Positions 1-8,816 of a stretch of 64,000 bases of DNA are shown here, one piece after another. The position numbers and the translations under genes are program-made. The DNA is from Kalmanozyma brasiliensis GHG001 (taxonomy: Eukaryota > Basidiomycota > Ustilaginomycetes > Ustilaginales), in NCBI RefSeq assembly GCF_000497045.1, contig NW_015961960.1, positions 188,853-252,852 on the forward strand, read 5' to 3'. The notes under the pieces were generated by a model. It made no database searches. It saw only the letters and a program-made list of their open reading frames with translations, and had not been told where the DNA came from. Every line of letters starts with the position of its first letter. Position 1 is the stretch's first letter.

Positions 1-366
1 GATGCGTATGCGAGACCGGGGACGCCGCCGTTCGAGTATGCGCTGGAGGGAGAGGGTGAAGGGCGGTTGGAAGGAGATTTGCATCCTTTGGAGGAGGCAG
101 GGCTGGTGAGCATGGATGGGGAAGGCTTGCCGGTCGTACAAGGGTCGATCGGCGCGCTCGGCTGTCAGGTGGTGGACACCATCGAGTTGGATCGCTACAG
201 CAACAAGCACGAACAGGACAAGCAAGGCAGCAAGAGCAAGCTCTACATTGCAAGAGTCATCAACGTCCACCTTCCCGATACAACCAGTCAAACCCCACTA
301 ATATACCACCGTCAGAAATTCGTTACCACCACCACGGACCTTTCCACAGACACGAACACGCAATAG
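1..366 (+). CDS. Flavin-reductase-like (FMN-binding split barrel) protein, C-terminal part
   Basis: The reading frame is open from the first base and stops at TAG 364-366, so only about 121 C-terminal residues are visible and the start lies outside the window. The segment reading GSIGALGCQVVDTIELD, followed about 25 residues later by KLYIARVINVHLP and PLIYHRQKF, matches the last strands of the flavin reductase-like domain, where a conserved Leu-x-Cys-x-Val strand and an LxYHR-type segment occur. Members bind FMN and often use NAD(P)H. The insertion between the two strands is Lys/Gln/Ser-rich. The tail after YHRQKF is Thr-rich and probably disordered. The gene converges on the next gene with only 25 bp between stop codons. 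The domain call is fairly secure; substrate and partner are unknown. Confidence 0.7.
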   Translation, partial: DAYARPGTPPFEYALEGEGEGRLEGDLHPLEEAGLVSMDGEGLPVVQGSIGALGCQVVDTIELDRYSNKHEQDKQGSKSKLYIARVINVHLPDTTSQTPLIYHRQKFVTTTTDLSTDTNTQ

Positions 367-391
367 ACCAACAGCATACGAATTCCACCGT

Positions 392-2074
392 TCACTCGAG
401 GAAGCCCCGGATCGCACCACCCACATTGGGCACGTCGATGAGGAAACTATCGTGTCCATGCGGCGCATCCAGCTCGTAGTATCGCACCGCATCGTTCCCG
501 TTCAACCGCAAACACTCTGCGATCTCCCTCTGCTGTTCCACGGGGAACAGGATATCGCTCTGGACGCCGATGACCAAGGTTGGAATATCCGAGAGTCTGG
601 CCATGCCTCTCGCGAGTGCCGGCACATAAGCGTGTGCTGCGGGCGAGGAGAGCGTGCTGATGTGTTGCCTCTTTCTCGGTCTCGGCGCCGGGACGTGCGT
701 GTTGCTGACGGAAAGTGGGGTGGACGAAGGACCATGGGCGCGCGTTCGACGTCGTTCCAGATCGGCAAGCGCATGATCCGACATGTCGAACAGATCCATC
801 GCCTTGCTGATGTAGATGAGGCTGTTGGCGTCGTACTTGAGGCAGAACGCTTCGCCCTGGTGGTCGAGGTACGTTTCGATGAGGAAATCGGGGCAGAGAG
901 CTGGGTCGAGTTCCTCCTCCTCCTTACCCTCGGATGAAGGTGCCACTCGGCGAGCTCGCCCAAACCGCTGCTCCCATTCCGGGCCGGAACGGTAGGTGAA
1001 GGTCGCGATCTGCCGGGCTAGCTTCATGCCCGTGTGCGGAGGTAGGGAGCCTTGATCGTAGTAGAAGCCGCGGTTCCAATTCGGATCGCTCATGAGGACC
1101 GATCGTTGTGCGTAGCGGAGAGCGATGCTGGCTGGAGCGGAACGCGCGCAACCGCTGATGGAGACAACTTTGCCAACACGATCACGCTCGAGATGCGCAG
1201 CTGCGATGGACTGCATTCCGCCCATGGAGCTTCCCACGCTCGCATACAGCTTGCCGATGCCGAGATGATCGAGAAGCAGGAACTGAGCGCGGACCATGTC
1301 GAAGATGCTCAGAATCGGGAACCTCGTTGCGTAGGCTGCTTTGGTAGGGTCGAGAGGGTGCGGTGACGATGGTCCTGTCGAGCCGTAGCAACCACCGAGG
1401 ACGTTTGTGCAAATGACAAAGAAGCGATTTGTGTCGAGAGGCTTGTTGGGCCCGACGAAGTCCTCCCACCATCCTTTTGCTGGATTTGAAGGTGTGCTGG
1501 CTGCATGTGATGATGCCGATAGACCCGTGTGCAGCAAGATGGCATTGCTCTTGTCGGCATTGAGCTCGCCCCAGGTTTCGTACGCCAGATCGAATTCGGG
1601 TAGTCCGCCTCCATAGTCCAGACGGAATGGTTGCGAGTGGTGGTAGAGCTGGTATCCGCTCACCACCTTGGTATACGACGGTTCTGGACCTGATTCGTCG
1701 ACTTCGTTCTGCGATGTCGAAGGGTCTTCTGAGAGCTGCGGCGACGAGAGCTGTGCGCGCAAGCGGTCCTCTCTTGCCTCGTTGGCGTCTACGCATGGGA
1801 ACGCTACTGGAGGCTCGTTGCGGGCCGCCGAACACGATGTTGCTTTCGCCTGCTCTGCTAGCCGCTGCAATTTCTGACCTCTTCGCTCGTTTGCGTCTAC
1901 GCAAGAGAATTCGGGCTTGGCAAGGTTGGAGGCCGAGGACGCAGCCGAGGAGTGAAAGGACGTCCTCGAATAGATTGCCGCGGACACAGCTGGTGCGCTT
2001 CTCTGCACGGGCGAAGATGACGAGGATGCCAGCGATCGTATTGACGCCAAGAGGCGTTGTGATGACCGCGACAT
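392..2074 (-). CDS. cys2: Serine O-acyltransferase of the MetX/CysA family (serine O-succinyl/acetyltransferase, Cys2-like), mitochondrial
   Basis: A 560-residue alpha/beta hydrolase-fold acyltransferase. The start was set at ATG 2074 because the longer frame begins at a TTG and this ATG opens an Arg/Ser-rich leader typical of mitochondrial import. The core runs from about residue 135: AYETWGELN near 164-172, [10 protein letters not shown] near 182-191, nucleophile Ser283 in GSSMGG, and a C-terminal Asp (QSDILFP) and His (HGHDSFL) completing the triad. HTGLSASSH, rather than the HALTG-type motif of homoserine acetyltransferases, points to the fungal Cys2/CysA branch, which acylates serine on the way to cysteine. 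The N-terminal FxCVDANE box appears twice (residues 56-72 and 92-109). Homoserine O-acetyltransferase is the alternative. The family is certain; the substrate is inferred. It is divergent from the methionine sulfoxide reductase gene. Confidence 0.85.
   Translation of the reverse strand: MSRSSQRLLASIRSLASSSSSPVQRSAPAVSAAIYSRTSFHSSAASSASNLAKPEFSCVDANERRGQKLQRLAEQAKATSCSAARNEPPVAFPCVDANEAREDRLRAQLSSPQLSEDPSTSQNEVDESGPEPSYTKVVSGYQLYHHSQPFRLDYGGGLPEFDLAYETWGELNADKSNAILLHTGLSASSHAASTPSNPAKGWWEDFVGPNKPLDTNRFFVICTNVLGGCYGSTGPSSPHPLDPTKAAYATRFPILSIFDMVRAQFLLLDHLGIGKLYASVGSSMGGMQSIAAAHLERDRVGKVVSISGCARSAPASIALRYAQRSVLMSDPNWNRGFYYDQGSLPPHTGMKLARQIATFTYRSGPEWEQRFGRARRVAPSSEGKEEEELDPALCPDFLIETYLDHQGEAFCLKYDANSLIYISKAMDLFDMSDHALADLERRRTRAHGPSSTPLSVSNTHVPAPRPRKRQHISTLSSPAAHAYVPALARGMARLSDIPTLVIGVQSDILFPVEQQREIAECLRLNGNDAVRYYELDAPHGHDSFLIDVPNVGGAIRGFLE
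1748..1909 (-). repeat. Internal duplication of the FxCVDANE box in the serine acyltransferase gene
   Basis: Positions 1859-1909 and 1748-1801 both encode an F-x-CVDANE box followed by a basic, Leu-containing helix (RRGQKLQRL and REDRLRAQL). The DNA of the two boxes is also close: the TGCGTAGACGC-AACGAG stretch differs at one base. About 20 Ser/Ala-rich residues separate the copies. Confidence 0.8.
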
Positions 2075-2614
2075 AGTTTTCCAGGATGGTCGATTGACGA
2101 GGTGATGGAAGAGGATCGGAAGGAGGAGCAAGTCAGGGTCTCGCGTCCATGCGCAGTTTCGACGAGCTATTTCCGAAGGTGCTGACTGGGCATGCTCAAG
2201 GAATGCCCGATGGTGCTCTTCTCCCCTCAGTCTGCTATTGATTTCTTCCGGGCCAGCTCGAGAGCATTCATACAGCTCGTGCGCGTCCTGTCATCACGTA
2301 CGTCAAGTCAGCTGGTGTTGATTGCCGTCGAAAGGTGATCAACGACGAGCGGTGTACGATGTTCAACATCCGGGAATCGGCTATGGACTCATCCTCGCCC
2401 ACCTGAGCAAGAAGAAATCCCAAAGGACGATGGCGTGATTGATCTTTCTTCTTGCAGCCGCAGGAGCTCAACGTGGGATTTTTGTGTTGCTCTCCACACA
2501 CTTTCTTCCGGCTTTCTATCCGAGCAAGGGTTGACTCATTCATGTCCCTCCTGTGATTGCGTCTTCCTTCTTCTTGCTCACCATCACCACAAGCACAGAG
2601 CAGATCGATTCAAG
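2075..2614. promoter_or_regulatory. Divergent promoter between serine acyltransferase and free-Met sulfoxide reductase genes
   Basis: A 540-bp gap between two divergent start codons. No supported gene lies inside. Two notable short sites are an ACGTACGT palindrome at 2296-2303 and a TGACTCA at 2532-2538, listed separately. No CACGTG site of the Cbf1 type was seen. Confidence 0.6.
2532..2538. promoter_or_regulatory. TGACTCA (Gcn4/AP-1 core) upstream of fRMsr
   Basis: A perfect TGACTCA, the core bound by Gcn4- and Yap/AP-1-type bZIP factors, 77-83 bp before the ATG of the methionine sulfoxide reductase gene. A 7-mer like this is expected several times by chance in 64 kb on both strands, so function is only suggested by position and by the product. 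Confidence 0.35.
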
Positions 2615-3313
2615 ATGGTCCACGCAGACGCAGCCGCGCTTCCGTCATACGTCGTCTCCAAGACCGACTTTTACGACCACCTCGAGTCCTCCCTCTCCGG
2701 CCTCGTCGACCCAGGCACCGACTGGATCAGCTCGCTCTCCAATGCGGCCTCGCTCATCTTCAACTCGATGAACCGCTACCCCGTGTGGGCCGAAAAGCGC
2801 GTCAATTGGGCCGGCTTCTACCTCCTCTCGCCTCTCCTGCCATCCGAGCTTGTGTCGAGGAAGCACAGGAAACACCCAACGCTGCTGCTCGGCCCCTTCA
2901 ACGGTCTGCCTGCCTGTCAGCTCATCTACAGTGTACCTGGCAAGGGTGTTTGCGCTGATGCATCGGCGTTGTTGCCACCAAGAGTGGTGCGGGTGGCTGA
3001 TACGGAGGCCTACCCGGGACACATCGCTTGCGACTCGTTGAGCAGGTCCGAGATCGTCGTGCCTCTGGTCATCAAGCGGGAGAGATTGGCGAGAATTCAT
3101 CAGGAGGCACTGGAGGAGCAGTCGCCGTCAGGGAAGCAGGCCGCGAGCGCGGCGGACGGCAAGGACAGGTCGTGGGCTGGCAGAGGCGACGGAGACGACA
3201 TCATCATTGGTGTCCTCGACATTGACTGCGAATCGCTCGACGGATTCGACGAGGAGGACGAAAAGAGGCTGCAAAAGATCGCCAACTTGATCGTTGAGCG
3301 CTCAGCTTGGTAG
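2615..3313 (+). CDS. Free methionine-R-sulfoxide reductase (GAF-domain fRMsr)
   Basis: A 232-residue single GAF-domain enzyme that reduces free methionine-R-sulfoxide with thioredoxin. The ATG at 2615 was chosen because the frame upstream starts at a non-ATG codon and encodes no conserved sequence. The signature is complete: YPVWAEKRVNWAGFYLL (55-71), LLLGPFNGLPAC (90-101), GKGVCADA (109-116), GHIACDS (135-141), SEIVVPLV (145-152) and IIGVLDIDCE (197-206). Cys101, Cys113 and Cys139 correspond to the three redox cysteines of the family (E. coli 84/94/118), with Cys139 expected to be catalytic. Residues 153-196 form a charged Ala/Gly/Ser-rich insertion between two core strands, absent from bacterial enzymes. 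It is cytosolic, with no signal seen. The family is very secure. Confidence 0.93.
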   Translation: MVHADAAALPSYVVSKTDFYDHLESSLSGLVDPGTDWISSLSNAASLIFNSMNRYPVWAEKRVNWAGFYLLSPLLPSELVSRKHRKHPTLLLGPFNGLPACQLIYSVPGKGVCADASALLPPRVVRVADTEAYPGHIACDSLSRSEIVVPLVIKRERLARIHQEALEEQSPSGKQAASAADGKDRSWAGRGDGDDIIIGVLDIDCESLDGFDEEDEKRLQKIANLIVERSAW

Positions 3314-3414
3314 TGGCCCTCGGCATGCACAAAGAATACCCATAGATGTCCGGAATGGTAAGATCGTGAAATGTCATTGATCGTGTTGTGTCTGTCGGAA
3401 CAGTGCCGTCGTCA

Positions 3415-5553
3415 TCAGCCTGTGCGTGTAGAGGACGAGGCGCCGGCAGTCGTAGTCGCACCGAACGAGCGCGCCGTCCTGCGACCCGAGGTCTCGGATC
3501 CTCCAATTGTACCGTCACCACCGTCGTCATCATCGTCATCATCGTCGTCGGGCTTCCTCCTCTGCCTCAAGGCCGCGTCTGCTGACTCGCCAGATGCCGA
3601 CTCGTCGTCCAGATCCTCCCAAGACTCTGTCTCGCCCGATCCATTTCCACCACCTTGCGCCGTCGCAGAGGTTCTCGCAGCGAGGCGGGACGATGGTCGA
3701 GAAGGTCGCGACGATGCCACATCTGTATCTTCCTCTGTCTCCTCGTCAAGTCGGTCCAGCACCCTCCTCGACATCTGAATCTCGGACAGCTCTTCAGGAG
3801 ATATGGGCGAGGTCGGGTCGACGATATCGATGAGCGATTCTCCTTGCATCATGCCTCTGTCACTGCTTCCACTCGGCCCAGCACCACCCATTCGTCTCGC
3901 TTCCAGCAAATCGCGCATCCTCGACTGTCGGATCGCCTCGGCCAGATCAGCTTCGTCCTTCGCCTGAAGACTCTGCAGAGATCGCAAGCGCATCTCTTCC
4001 TCTTCTGACACTCCAGAGCCTTCCTGATCCTCATCGTCGTAGCCCTCTGTCTTGATGCGTGGCTCGCGCTTGTACCTCCTTCGAGCCTCGGTCTCGGTCT
4101 CGGTCTCGTCTTCCTCGTCGTCCCTCTGTTCGTACCGTCTTTCCTGCCAAGCCGAGTCTTCCGCCGAGGGCGTTGTCTCGGTCTCGGTCTTGACGCCGTA
4201 ATCCTCATCACTGCGACGCGAAGGCCGCCACGACTTTTGATTCTGGAAGTGCTCGTCTGTGTCCAGCGACACGGGTGCCACCGTCATGGTGCTGGTGTAG
4301 ATAGCGGCCACCGACCACAATGTTAGGGCCGTCGCCATCTCCAGGGCCAAGAAGAGACCGGTGAAGATGATGAAAGAAAGAAGTGGGAAGTGGTACATAA
4401 AGAACCTCAACCCGGAGAGGTGTGCGTCAAAGCGGAGACTGGCGGCGTAGGTCTGCAGCTCTCCGCGACTGGAGTGCGAACCGACAGCCAGAGGCACCAC
4501 GCGACCGTTGTGAGGCAGAGTCTGGACGCCAGCGAGCGTGTTGTGATTGCCGCCGTACATCCAAAACTTGTTCTGGTCAGATCGGCCGACGCTCACTTGG
4601 CCGTGCGTCACCTTCCTGTCGGCTCGCGGATCAGGCGGTGTCGAAGAGAGCGGAGGAGCAAAGGAAGAGGGTCGCAGCACGGCTCTGCGCAGAAGCGGAA
4701 TGCGGAGCAGCTGCGAGGTAGCCGGAGCCTGTTGCGCCGGCGGATTTCGCGACATCATTTGCGAGATCGAGTCGGCGGCTCGCACCGGAGCAGTCGAGTA
4801 GGTGAGCAGGGTCGGCTTGCTGACGTGGAATACGGAGCGGTTGGATCTGCTCTTAAGGTCGAGATCCACCATAAAGTTGCCAAGGTCCAGATTGGCTTGG
4901 TTGAGAGGCACGGAGATCTCGAGCGTGACATCGTAAGCTTGATCTTGAGCAAAGTATTCGCCGCTGATATCGGTGGATGGATTGTAGGAAGACGAAGAAG
5001 GTGACGGCTCGCCCAGCTGGTGTCGATACGCAGCGGTGCCAAAGTCGAGATGGGCGAAAGGTGGTCGGTCATGACCATACTGCAGCCAGATCTCTTTGCG
5101 AAGACCGACGTCGGGCACCCAAGCACGGTAGAAGCCGATGTAGCTGACCACGGCGGCAGCAAGTGCGATCCAAAAGATGGTTGCAAGAACACCGAGACGC
5201 ACCACGACACGATGAGTTTTGGGTGAGAGAAGAATGTCGCGCGTGATTTGTAGCAGCTGTGTGACCGGCGCTAGCAGCAGGCGATCAATGAGCAGGGTGG
5301 GCCATTCTTGGATGGGTGGCAGCGTTGCGATCCAGTTGGCCAGGTCGACCAAGGGCGGAAGCAGCGGTGGCTCAGGGACCGGTTGCGAAGTCCATGTTGG
5401 CGTCGTCGCTGAATACACTCTCTGCGTCTGTGGTCTTTGACGTTGTTGCTGTTGCTGTTGTTGCTGTTGTTGCTGATGAGAGGAGACGCGCTGGTATCGC
5501 GTATTGAGGTCGGAGGATCCTCGGCTGGATCTTGATTGCTGCTGGTATGACAT
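3415..5553 (-). CDS. SEI1: Seipin family protein (ER lipid-droplet biogenesis), long form
   Basis: 712 residues. Seipin forms ring oligomers at ER-lipid droplet contacts and controls droplet formation. Membrane helices at about 118-140 and 391-418 flank a luminal domain (about 145-385) carrying the seipin signature: IWLQYG (155-160), YDVTLEISVP (207-216), NLDLGNFMVDLDLKS (221-235) and LLRIPLLRRAVLRP (282-295). The N-terminus is Ser/Gln-rich with an 11-residue Gln tract (27-37, DNA 5442-5474, mixed CAA/CAG). A cytosolic tail of about 290 residues is highly charged, with Thr-Glu repeats, RRYK clusters and an Asp tract (DNA 3522-3549). Yeast seipin is about 285 residues, so the tail roughly doubles the protein. 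ATG 5553 is the first in frame. The family is secure; the tail's role is unknown. Confidence 0.9.
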   Translation of the reverse strand: MSYQQQSRSSRGSSDLNTRYQRVSSHQQQQQQQQQQQRQRPQTQRVYSATTPTWTSQPVPEPPLLPPLVDLANWIATLPPIQEWPTLLIDRLLLAPVTQLLQITRDILLSPKTHRVVVRLGVLATIFWIALAAAVVSYIGFYRAWVPDVGLRKEIWLQYGHDRPPFAHLDFGTAAYRHQLGEPSPSSSSYNPSTDISGEYFAQDQAYDVTLEISVPLNQANLDLGNFMVDLDLKSRSNRSVFHVSKPTLLTYSTAPVRAADSISQMMSRNPPAQQAPATSQLLRIPLLRRAVLRPSSFAPPLSSTPPDPRADRKVTHGQVSVGRSDQNKFWMYGGNHNTLAGVQTLPHNGRVVPLAVGSHSSRGELQTYAASLRFDAHLSGLRFFMYHFPLLSFIIFTGLFLALEMATALTLWSVAAIYTSTMTVAPVSLDTDEHFQNQKSWRPSRRSDEDYGVKTETETTPSAEDSAWQERRYEQRDDEEDETETETEARRRYKREPRIKTEGYDDEDQEGSGVSEEEEMRLRSLQSLQAKDEADLAEAIRQSRMRDLLEARRMGGAGPSGSSDRGMMQGESLIDIVDPTSPISPEELSEIQMSRRVLDRLDEETEEDTDVASSRPSRPSSRLAARTSATAQGGGNGSGETESWEDLDDESASGESADAALRQRRKPDDDDDDDDDGGDGTIGGSETSGRRTARSFGATTTAGASSSTRTG
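3522..3549 (-). repeat. GAT/GAC microsatellite encoding a poly-Asp tract in seipin
   Basis: The plus strand reads as repeated CGTCAT/CATCGT triplets. On the coding strand these give a run of about ten Asp residues near the C-terminus of seipin. Mixed codons suggest an aged or selected tract rather than a fresh expansion. Confidence 0.75.
5442..5474 (-). repeat. CAA/CAG microsatellite encoding poly-Gln in seipin
   Basis: An imperfect trinucleotide repeat (plus strand GTT/GCT mixture) encodes eleven consecutive Gln residues (27-37) near the N-terminus of the seipin protein. Confidence 0.8.
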
Positions 5554-5981
5554 GGTGCTGAGATGGGTATATTGCGAATGTTCAGACGTTGACGGGCATG
5601 ATTGCTGAGAAAAGCAAGGAGGAGGAGGAGGAGATGGATGGTGCTGGTCGTGAGGGTATATGCAGTCGAAGCTGTCTGAGACCCTTGAACTCAGCCCGGA
5701 TGAGCTTGACTGTGCCGAGCATGTGAATGTCTGAGAGTCTCTGCCAGAAACGCGTCTGCTTTGGCGTCATATGACGTCCGCATTTTTGGCCGACTTAACA
5801 TGATCACGTCGCGCGAAAATCGGCGTCAGGGTCCTTTGACATTATTCCCGCTCCGCCAAGTGCGGGAAGCTTTTGGATTCAAGACTCGTCGGACAGAGAC
5901 CCTGCATTTAGGGGGGGAGCGATAGCACTTGACTCTCGTCGACACCGTCATCCTTGATGAATCGGCGCTGCGCTCTGCAAC
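5554..5981. promoter_or_regulatory. Divergent seipin / GH92 promoter
   Basis: A 428-bp gap between divergent ATGs. It contains a 12-bp palindrome CGTCATATGACG (5765-5776) almost exactly mid-way (about 212 and 206 bp from the two starts) and an AGGGGGGGAG run (5910-5919) about 65 bp before the GH92 ATG, resembling stress-response or Mig1-type GGGG sites. A 62-codon ATG frame (5582-5770, minus) here is probably a leader ORF or chance. Confidence 0.5.
5765..5776. promoter_or_regulatory. 12-bp palindrome with two TGACG half-sites
   Basis: CGTCATATGACG is a perfect palindrome made of two inverted TGACG half-sites separated by TA. TGACG is the half-site of ATF/CREB-type bZIP factors. It sits at the centre of a divergent promoter. 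No functional proof is available from sequence alone. Confidence 0.4.
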
Positions 5982-8666
5982 ATGCCCCGTCTCAGGCTAG
6001 CACTCGGGCGTAGGACATTCGTCTTGCTCGCCACGGCTTTCATCTGCACATGCCTCTATCTGGCATCTCAGTACAAGGATGCCGCACCTTATCTCGACAG
6101 CATCCTGGGCGCATCACAAAGCCACCTTGGCTTCGACAACTCTTTCTCTCATCTCGATGGGCTCATGAGCTCAGACCAAGCCAGCGAGATTCTGCGCGCT
6201 CCAGTTCCAAACGTGGATCCGTCGCAATACGTCGACACGTTGATAGGCACACTCAAAGGCGGCAATGTCTTCGCTGGTCCCTCCACACCCTTTGGCAGTG
6301 TCAAGCCTGGACTCGACTCAATCGTGGGCAACAACCAAGCTGGCTTTGTGCCCGATGGCGTCTCTCCCATCCGTGGCGTCAGCGCCTTGCACGACGACGG
6401 AACCGGAGGATATCCCTCGCTCGGCATGTCCTCGCTTCTGCCTCAGTACTGCCAGCTCGCCAACAACGAGGCAGCATCCGAATGCAAATGGGCCACAGAT
6501 GGTAGAGCCACCAACATCTCGTTCGAATCCGTATCGAGCTCCCCGGGTCGTTTCAGCTTCAAGCTGCAGAACGGCATTGGGATCCAGTTCTCTTCCACTG
6601 ACCGCGCCGCCATGTATACCTTTGACTATTCGCCAGTCCTACGCCAACCCTCGGTGCCAGTCTACCCAGGATCGCCATCCAGACCCGAGGTCGCAGCTGA
6701 CCCTCCATCAGTAGTCCAGGAGAAGCGCGCTATCCTCTTATTTGACCACATCTCCGATCTTCGCTATAGCGGTGGTCGAAACGTCAACAACACCCTCACC
6801 ACATCGAATTTCACCCTCCCACCACCCGCGGGCAGTGCATCTGCGGTTCCAGTCACTCGCGTCGAGACCAGCGCCTTGTTCTTGCCCTCCTTTGGCGTCG
6901 GCAACTTTACCGTCTACTCCTGTCTCGATGTACCCTACGCTAGCTCCTTCGATATCTACCTTCGCAGGGATCTGAAACCCAAGATGACCAGCATCGAAGG
7001 CATTCAAGTCGCAGGCGGCATCGTCCTCACTGTGGATCGAGATACGCTCAAGGGTGCCACCCTCAACGGCGTTCTTCCTGTCCGCATGGGTATCAGTTGG
7101 ACCTCCACGGCTGCTGCCTGCAAGTACGCCGAGTCGGAGCTTCCCAATTTCCACGTCAAAGGCAACTTTGACTCGGTCGTCCAACAGAGCCGCTCGAAAT
7201 GGAACCATCTCCTCGGCGATACACTCTGGATTTCCCAAGAGGGCGTCACCCATGCCGACCTCACCCTCTTCTATTCGTCCCTCTACCGCTCCTTCCTCTC
7301 TCCGAACAATGTTACAGGCGACAACCCTCGCTTCCAGACCACCAAGCCGTCCTACGACTCGCTCTACTGCATCTGGGATAGCGCACGCACCGTGCATCCC
7401 CTTTGGGTGCTGCTTGCGCCCAAGGTGCAGGCCGAAGTGCTCCAAGCCGTCGTCGAAATCCAGAAGCACGAAGGGTGGTTGCCGGACTGCAGGATGTCCA
7501 CCGACCAAGGCTGGACCCAGGGGGGTAGCAATGCCGAGATGATGCTCAGCGACTCGTACGTCAAAGGCATCCTCGCCAACGACACCGCCTTCTGGGAGGA
7601 TGCGCTCCAAGCCATGCTCAAGGATGCCCAGGACGAGCCGGTCTCGTGGGGCCAAGTGGGCAGAGGAGGCATTGCGGCGCGTGCCAAACTCGGATACGTT
7701 CCCACCGGCCCTTCCGGGGGTGCGCTGGTTCTAGGCTCCGTTCCAGGTCGCAGCGCGTCCCGAACGGTCGAGTACGCCTTCAACGATTTTAGCATCGCCC
7801 TCGTTGCGGCCGGTCTGCGACGCCGAGAGCTCTACGACACCTACCGTCGACTCACCGACGACACGTTCAATCTGTGGAATCCCGACATTGTCTCGGACGG
7901 CTTTTCGGGCTTCCTCCAACCGCGCGACGAGAACGGCACCTGGGTCTACCAGGATCCCAAACGCTGCTCTTCCGCACTGGAACCGCTCTCTTGTTTCCTC
8001 AACATCGGCGGCGGTGAGTTTTACGAAGCGTCGGCCTGGCAATACTCGTATTTCGCGCCTCAAGACGCAGCGAAGCTAGTGGAATTGATGGGCGGGCACA
8101 AACGTTTCGTGCAACGATACGATCACATGTGGAAGAACGAATACGCGGATATCGGCAACGAGCCGGCGTTCCTTGCGCTCTATTCGGCCAACTTTGCGAT
8201 CGGCGGCTATTCTCACACGGTGGACCAGGTCGTGAGCATCATCAGGAGCAAGTTCGATACGACCAAGACGGGTTTGCCGGGCAACGATGACATTGGCGCC
8301 ATGGGAAGTTTTGTCGTCTGGTCGCATTTCGGGTTCTATCCGGTTGCCGGGACGGGCGTGTATCTGCTCAGCACGCCATTGTTGAGCGCCTTTGCCATCA
8401 CCAACCAGATGACGGGCAAGATCTTCCGTCTCACGACCAGGGGTTTCGACGGTGCGAAGAAGAACAAGTACATTGTCGAGGCGAGGTTGGATGGTAAGCC
8501 GTACACCAAGACTTGGTTATGTCACAGCGTCTTTGCCGAGGGAGCGACGTTGGAATTGACGCTGGGTCCCAAGCCAAGTCGCACCTTCGGGATGAAAGAG
8601 GACGACCTGCCACCGAGTCTTTCCACGGGTGGGTACCGCTACGATTCGTCGTATCTGGGTTGTTGA
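5982..8666 (+). CDS. GH92 family alpha-mannosidase, membrane-anchored or secreted
   Basis: 894 residues. GH92 enzymes are calcium-dependent exo-acting alpha-mannosidases that trim mannose from N-glycans or mannoproteins. One hydrophobic segment (about 12-28) after a basic N-terminus suggests a type II anchor or uncleaved signal. The family pattern starts near residue 83 with VDTLIGTLKGGNVFAGPS, then GGYPSLGMSSLLP, SFGVGNFTVYSCLDV, YDSLYCIWDSARTVHPL, GGSNAEMMLSDSYVKG, and the C-terminal GNDDIGAMGSFVVWSHFGFYP box that carries catalytic-site acidic residues in GH92. Several N-x-S/T sequons fit a secretory-pathway protein. ATG 5982 is the first in frame. The family is secure; linkage specificity (1,2, 1,3 or 1,6) cannot be told. 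Confidence 0.9.
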   Translation: MPRLRLALGRRTFVLLATAFICTCLYLASQYKDAAPYLDSILGASQSHLGFDNSFSHLDGLMSSDQASEILRAPVPNVDPSQYVDTLIGTLKGGNVFAGPSTPFGSVKPGLDSIVGNNQAGFVPDGVSPIRGVSALHDDGTGGYPSLGMSSLLPQYCQLANNEAASECKWATDGRATNISFESVSSSPGRFSFKLQNGIGIQFSSTDRAAMYTFDYSPVLRQPSVPVYPGSPSRPEVAADPPSVVQEKRAILLFDHISDLRYSGGRNVNNTLTTSNFTLPPPAGSASAVPVTRVETSALFLPSFGVGNFTVYSCLDVPYASSFDIYLRRDLKPKMTSIEGIQVAGGIVLTVDRDTLKGATLNGVLPVRMGISWTSTAAACKYAESELPNFHVKGNFDSVVQQSRSKWNHLLGDTLWISQEGVTHADLTLFYSSLYRSFLSPNNVTGDNPRFQTTKPSYDSLYCIWDSARTVHPLWVLLAPKVQAEVLQAVVEIQKHEGWLPDCRMSTDQGWTQGGSNAEMMLSDSYVKGILANDTAFWEDALQAMLKDAQDEPVSWGQVGRGGIAARAKLGYVPTGPSGGALVLGSVPGRSASRTVEYAFNDFSIALVAAGLRRRELYDTYRRLTDDTFNLWNPDIVSDGFSGFLQPRDENGTWVYQDPKRCSSALEPLSCFLNIGGGEFYEASAWQYSYFAPQDAAKLVELMGGHKRFVQRYDHMWKNEYADIGNEPAFLALYSANFAIGGYSHTVDQVVSIIRSKFDTTKTGLPGNDDIGAMGSFVVWSHFGFYPVAGTGVYLLSTPLLSAFAITNQMTGKIFRLTTRGFDGAKKNKYIVEARLDGKPYTKTWLCHSVFAEGATLELTLGPKPSRTFGMKEDDLPPSLSTGGYRYDSSYLGC

Positions 8667-8816
8667 TAGTCGCTTGTAAACGATTCGGGATCAATGTCAT
8701 CTGCTGTTTCTTTCGTCGCAAAGTGTGTCTCTCAGCGCCTGCTTTTTGAGGGCACGACGTTTCACACCGTCCGCGTCTGTATGCAAACTTGTCGTATTCT
8801 CCACTAAAAAGTGCGA

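Noticed and set aside
5582..5770. 62-codon ATG frame upstream of seipin (minus strand)
   Set aside because: It has a real ATG, but the peptide is Arg/Ser-rich with no recognisable motif and lies in the seipin leader. It may be an upstream ORF; not supported as a gene.
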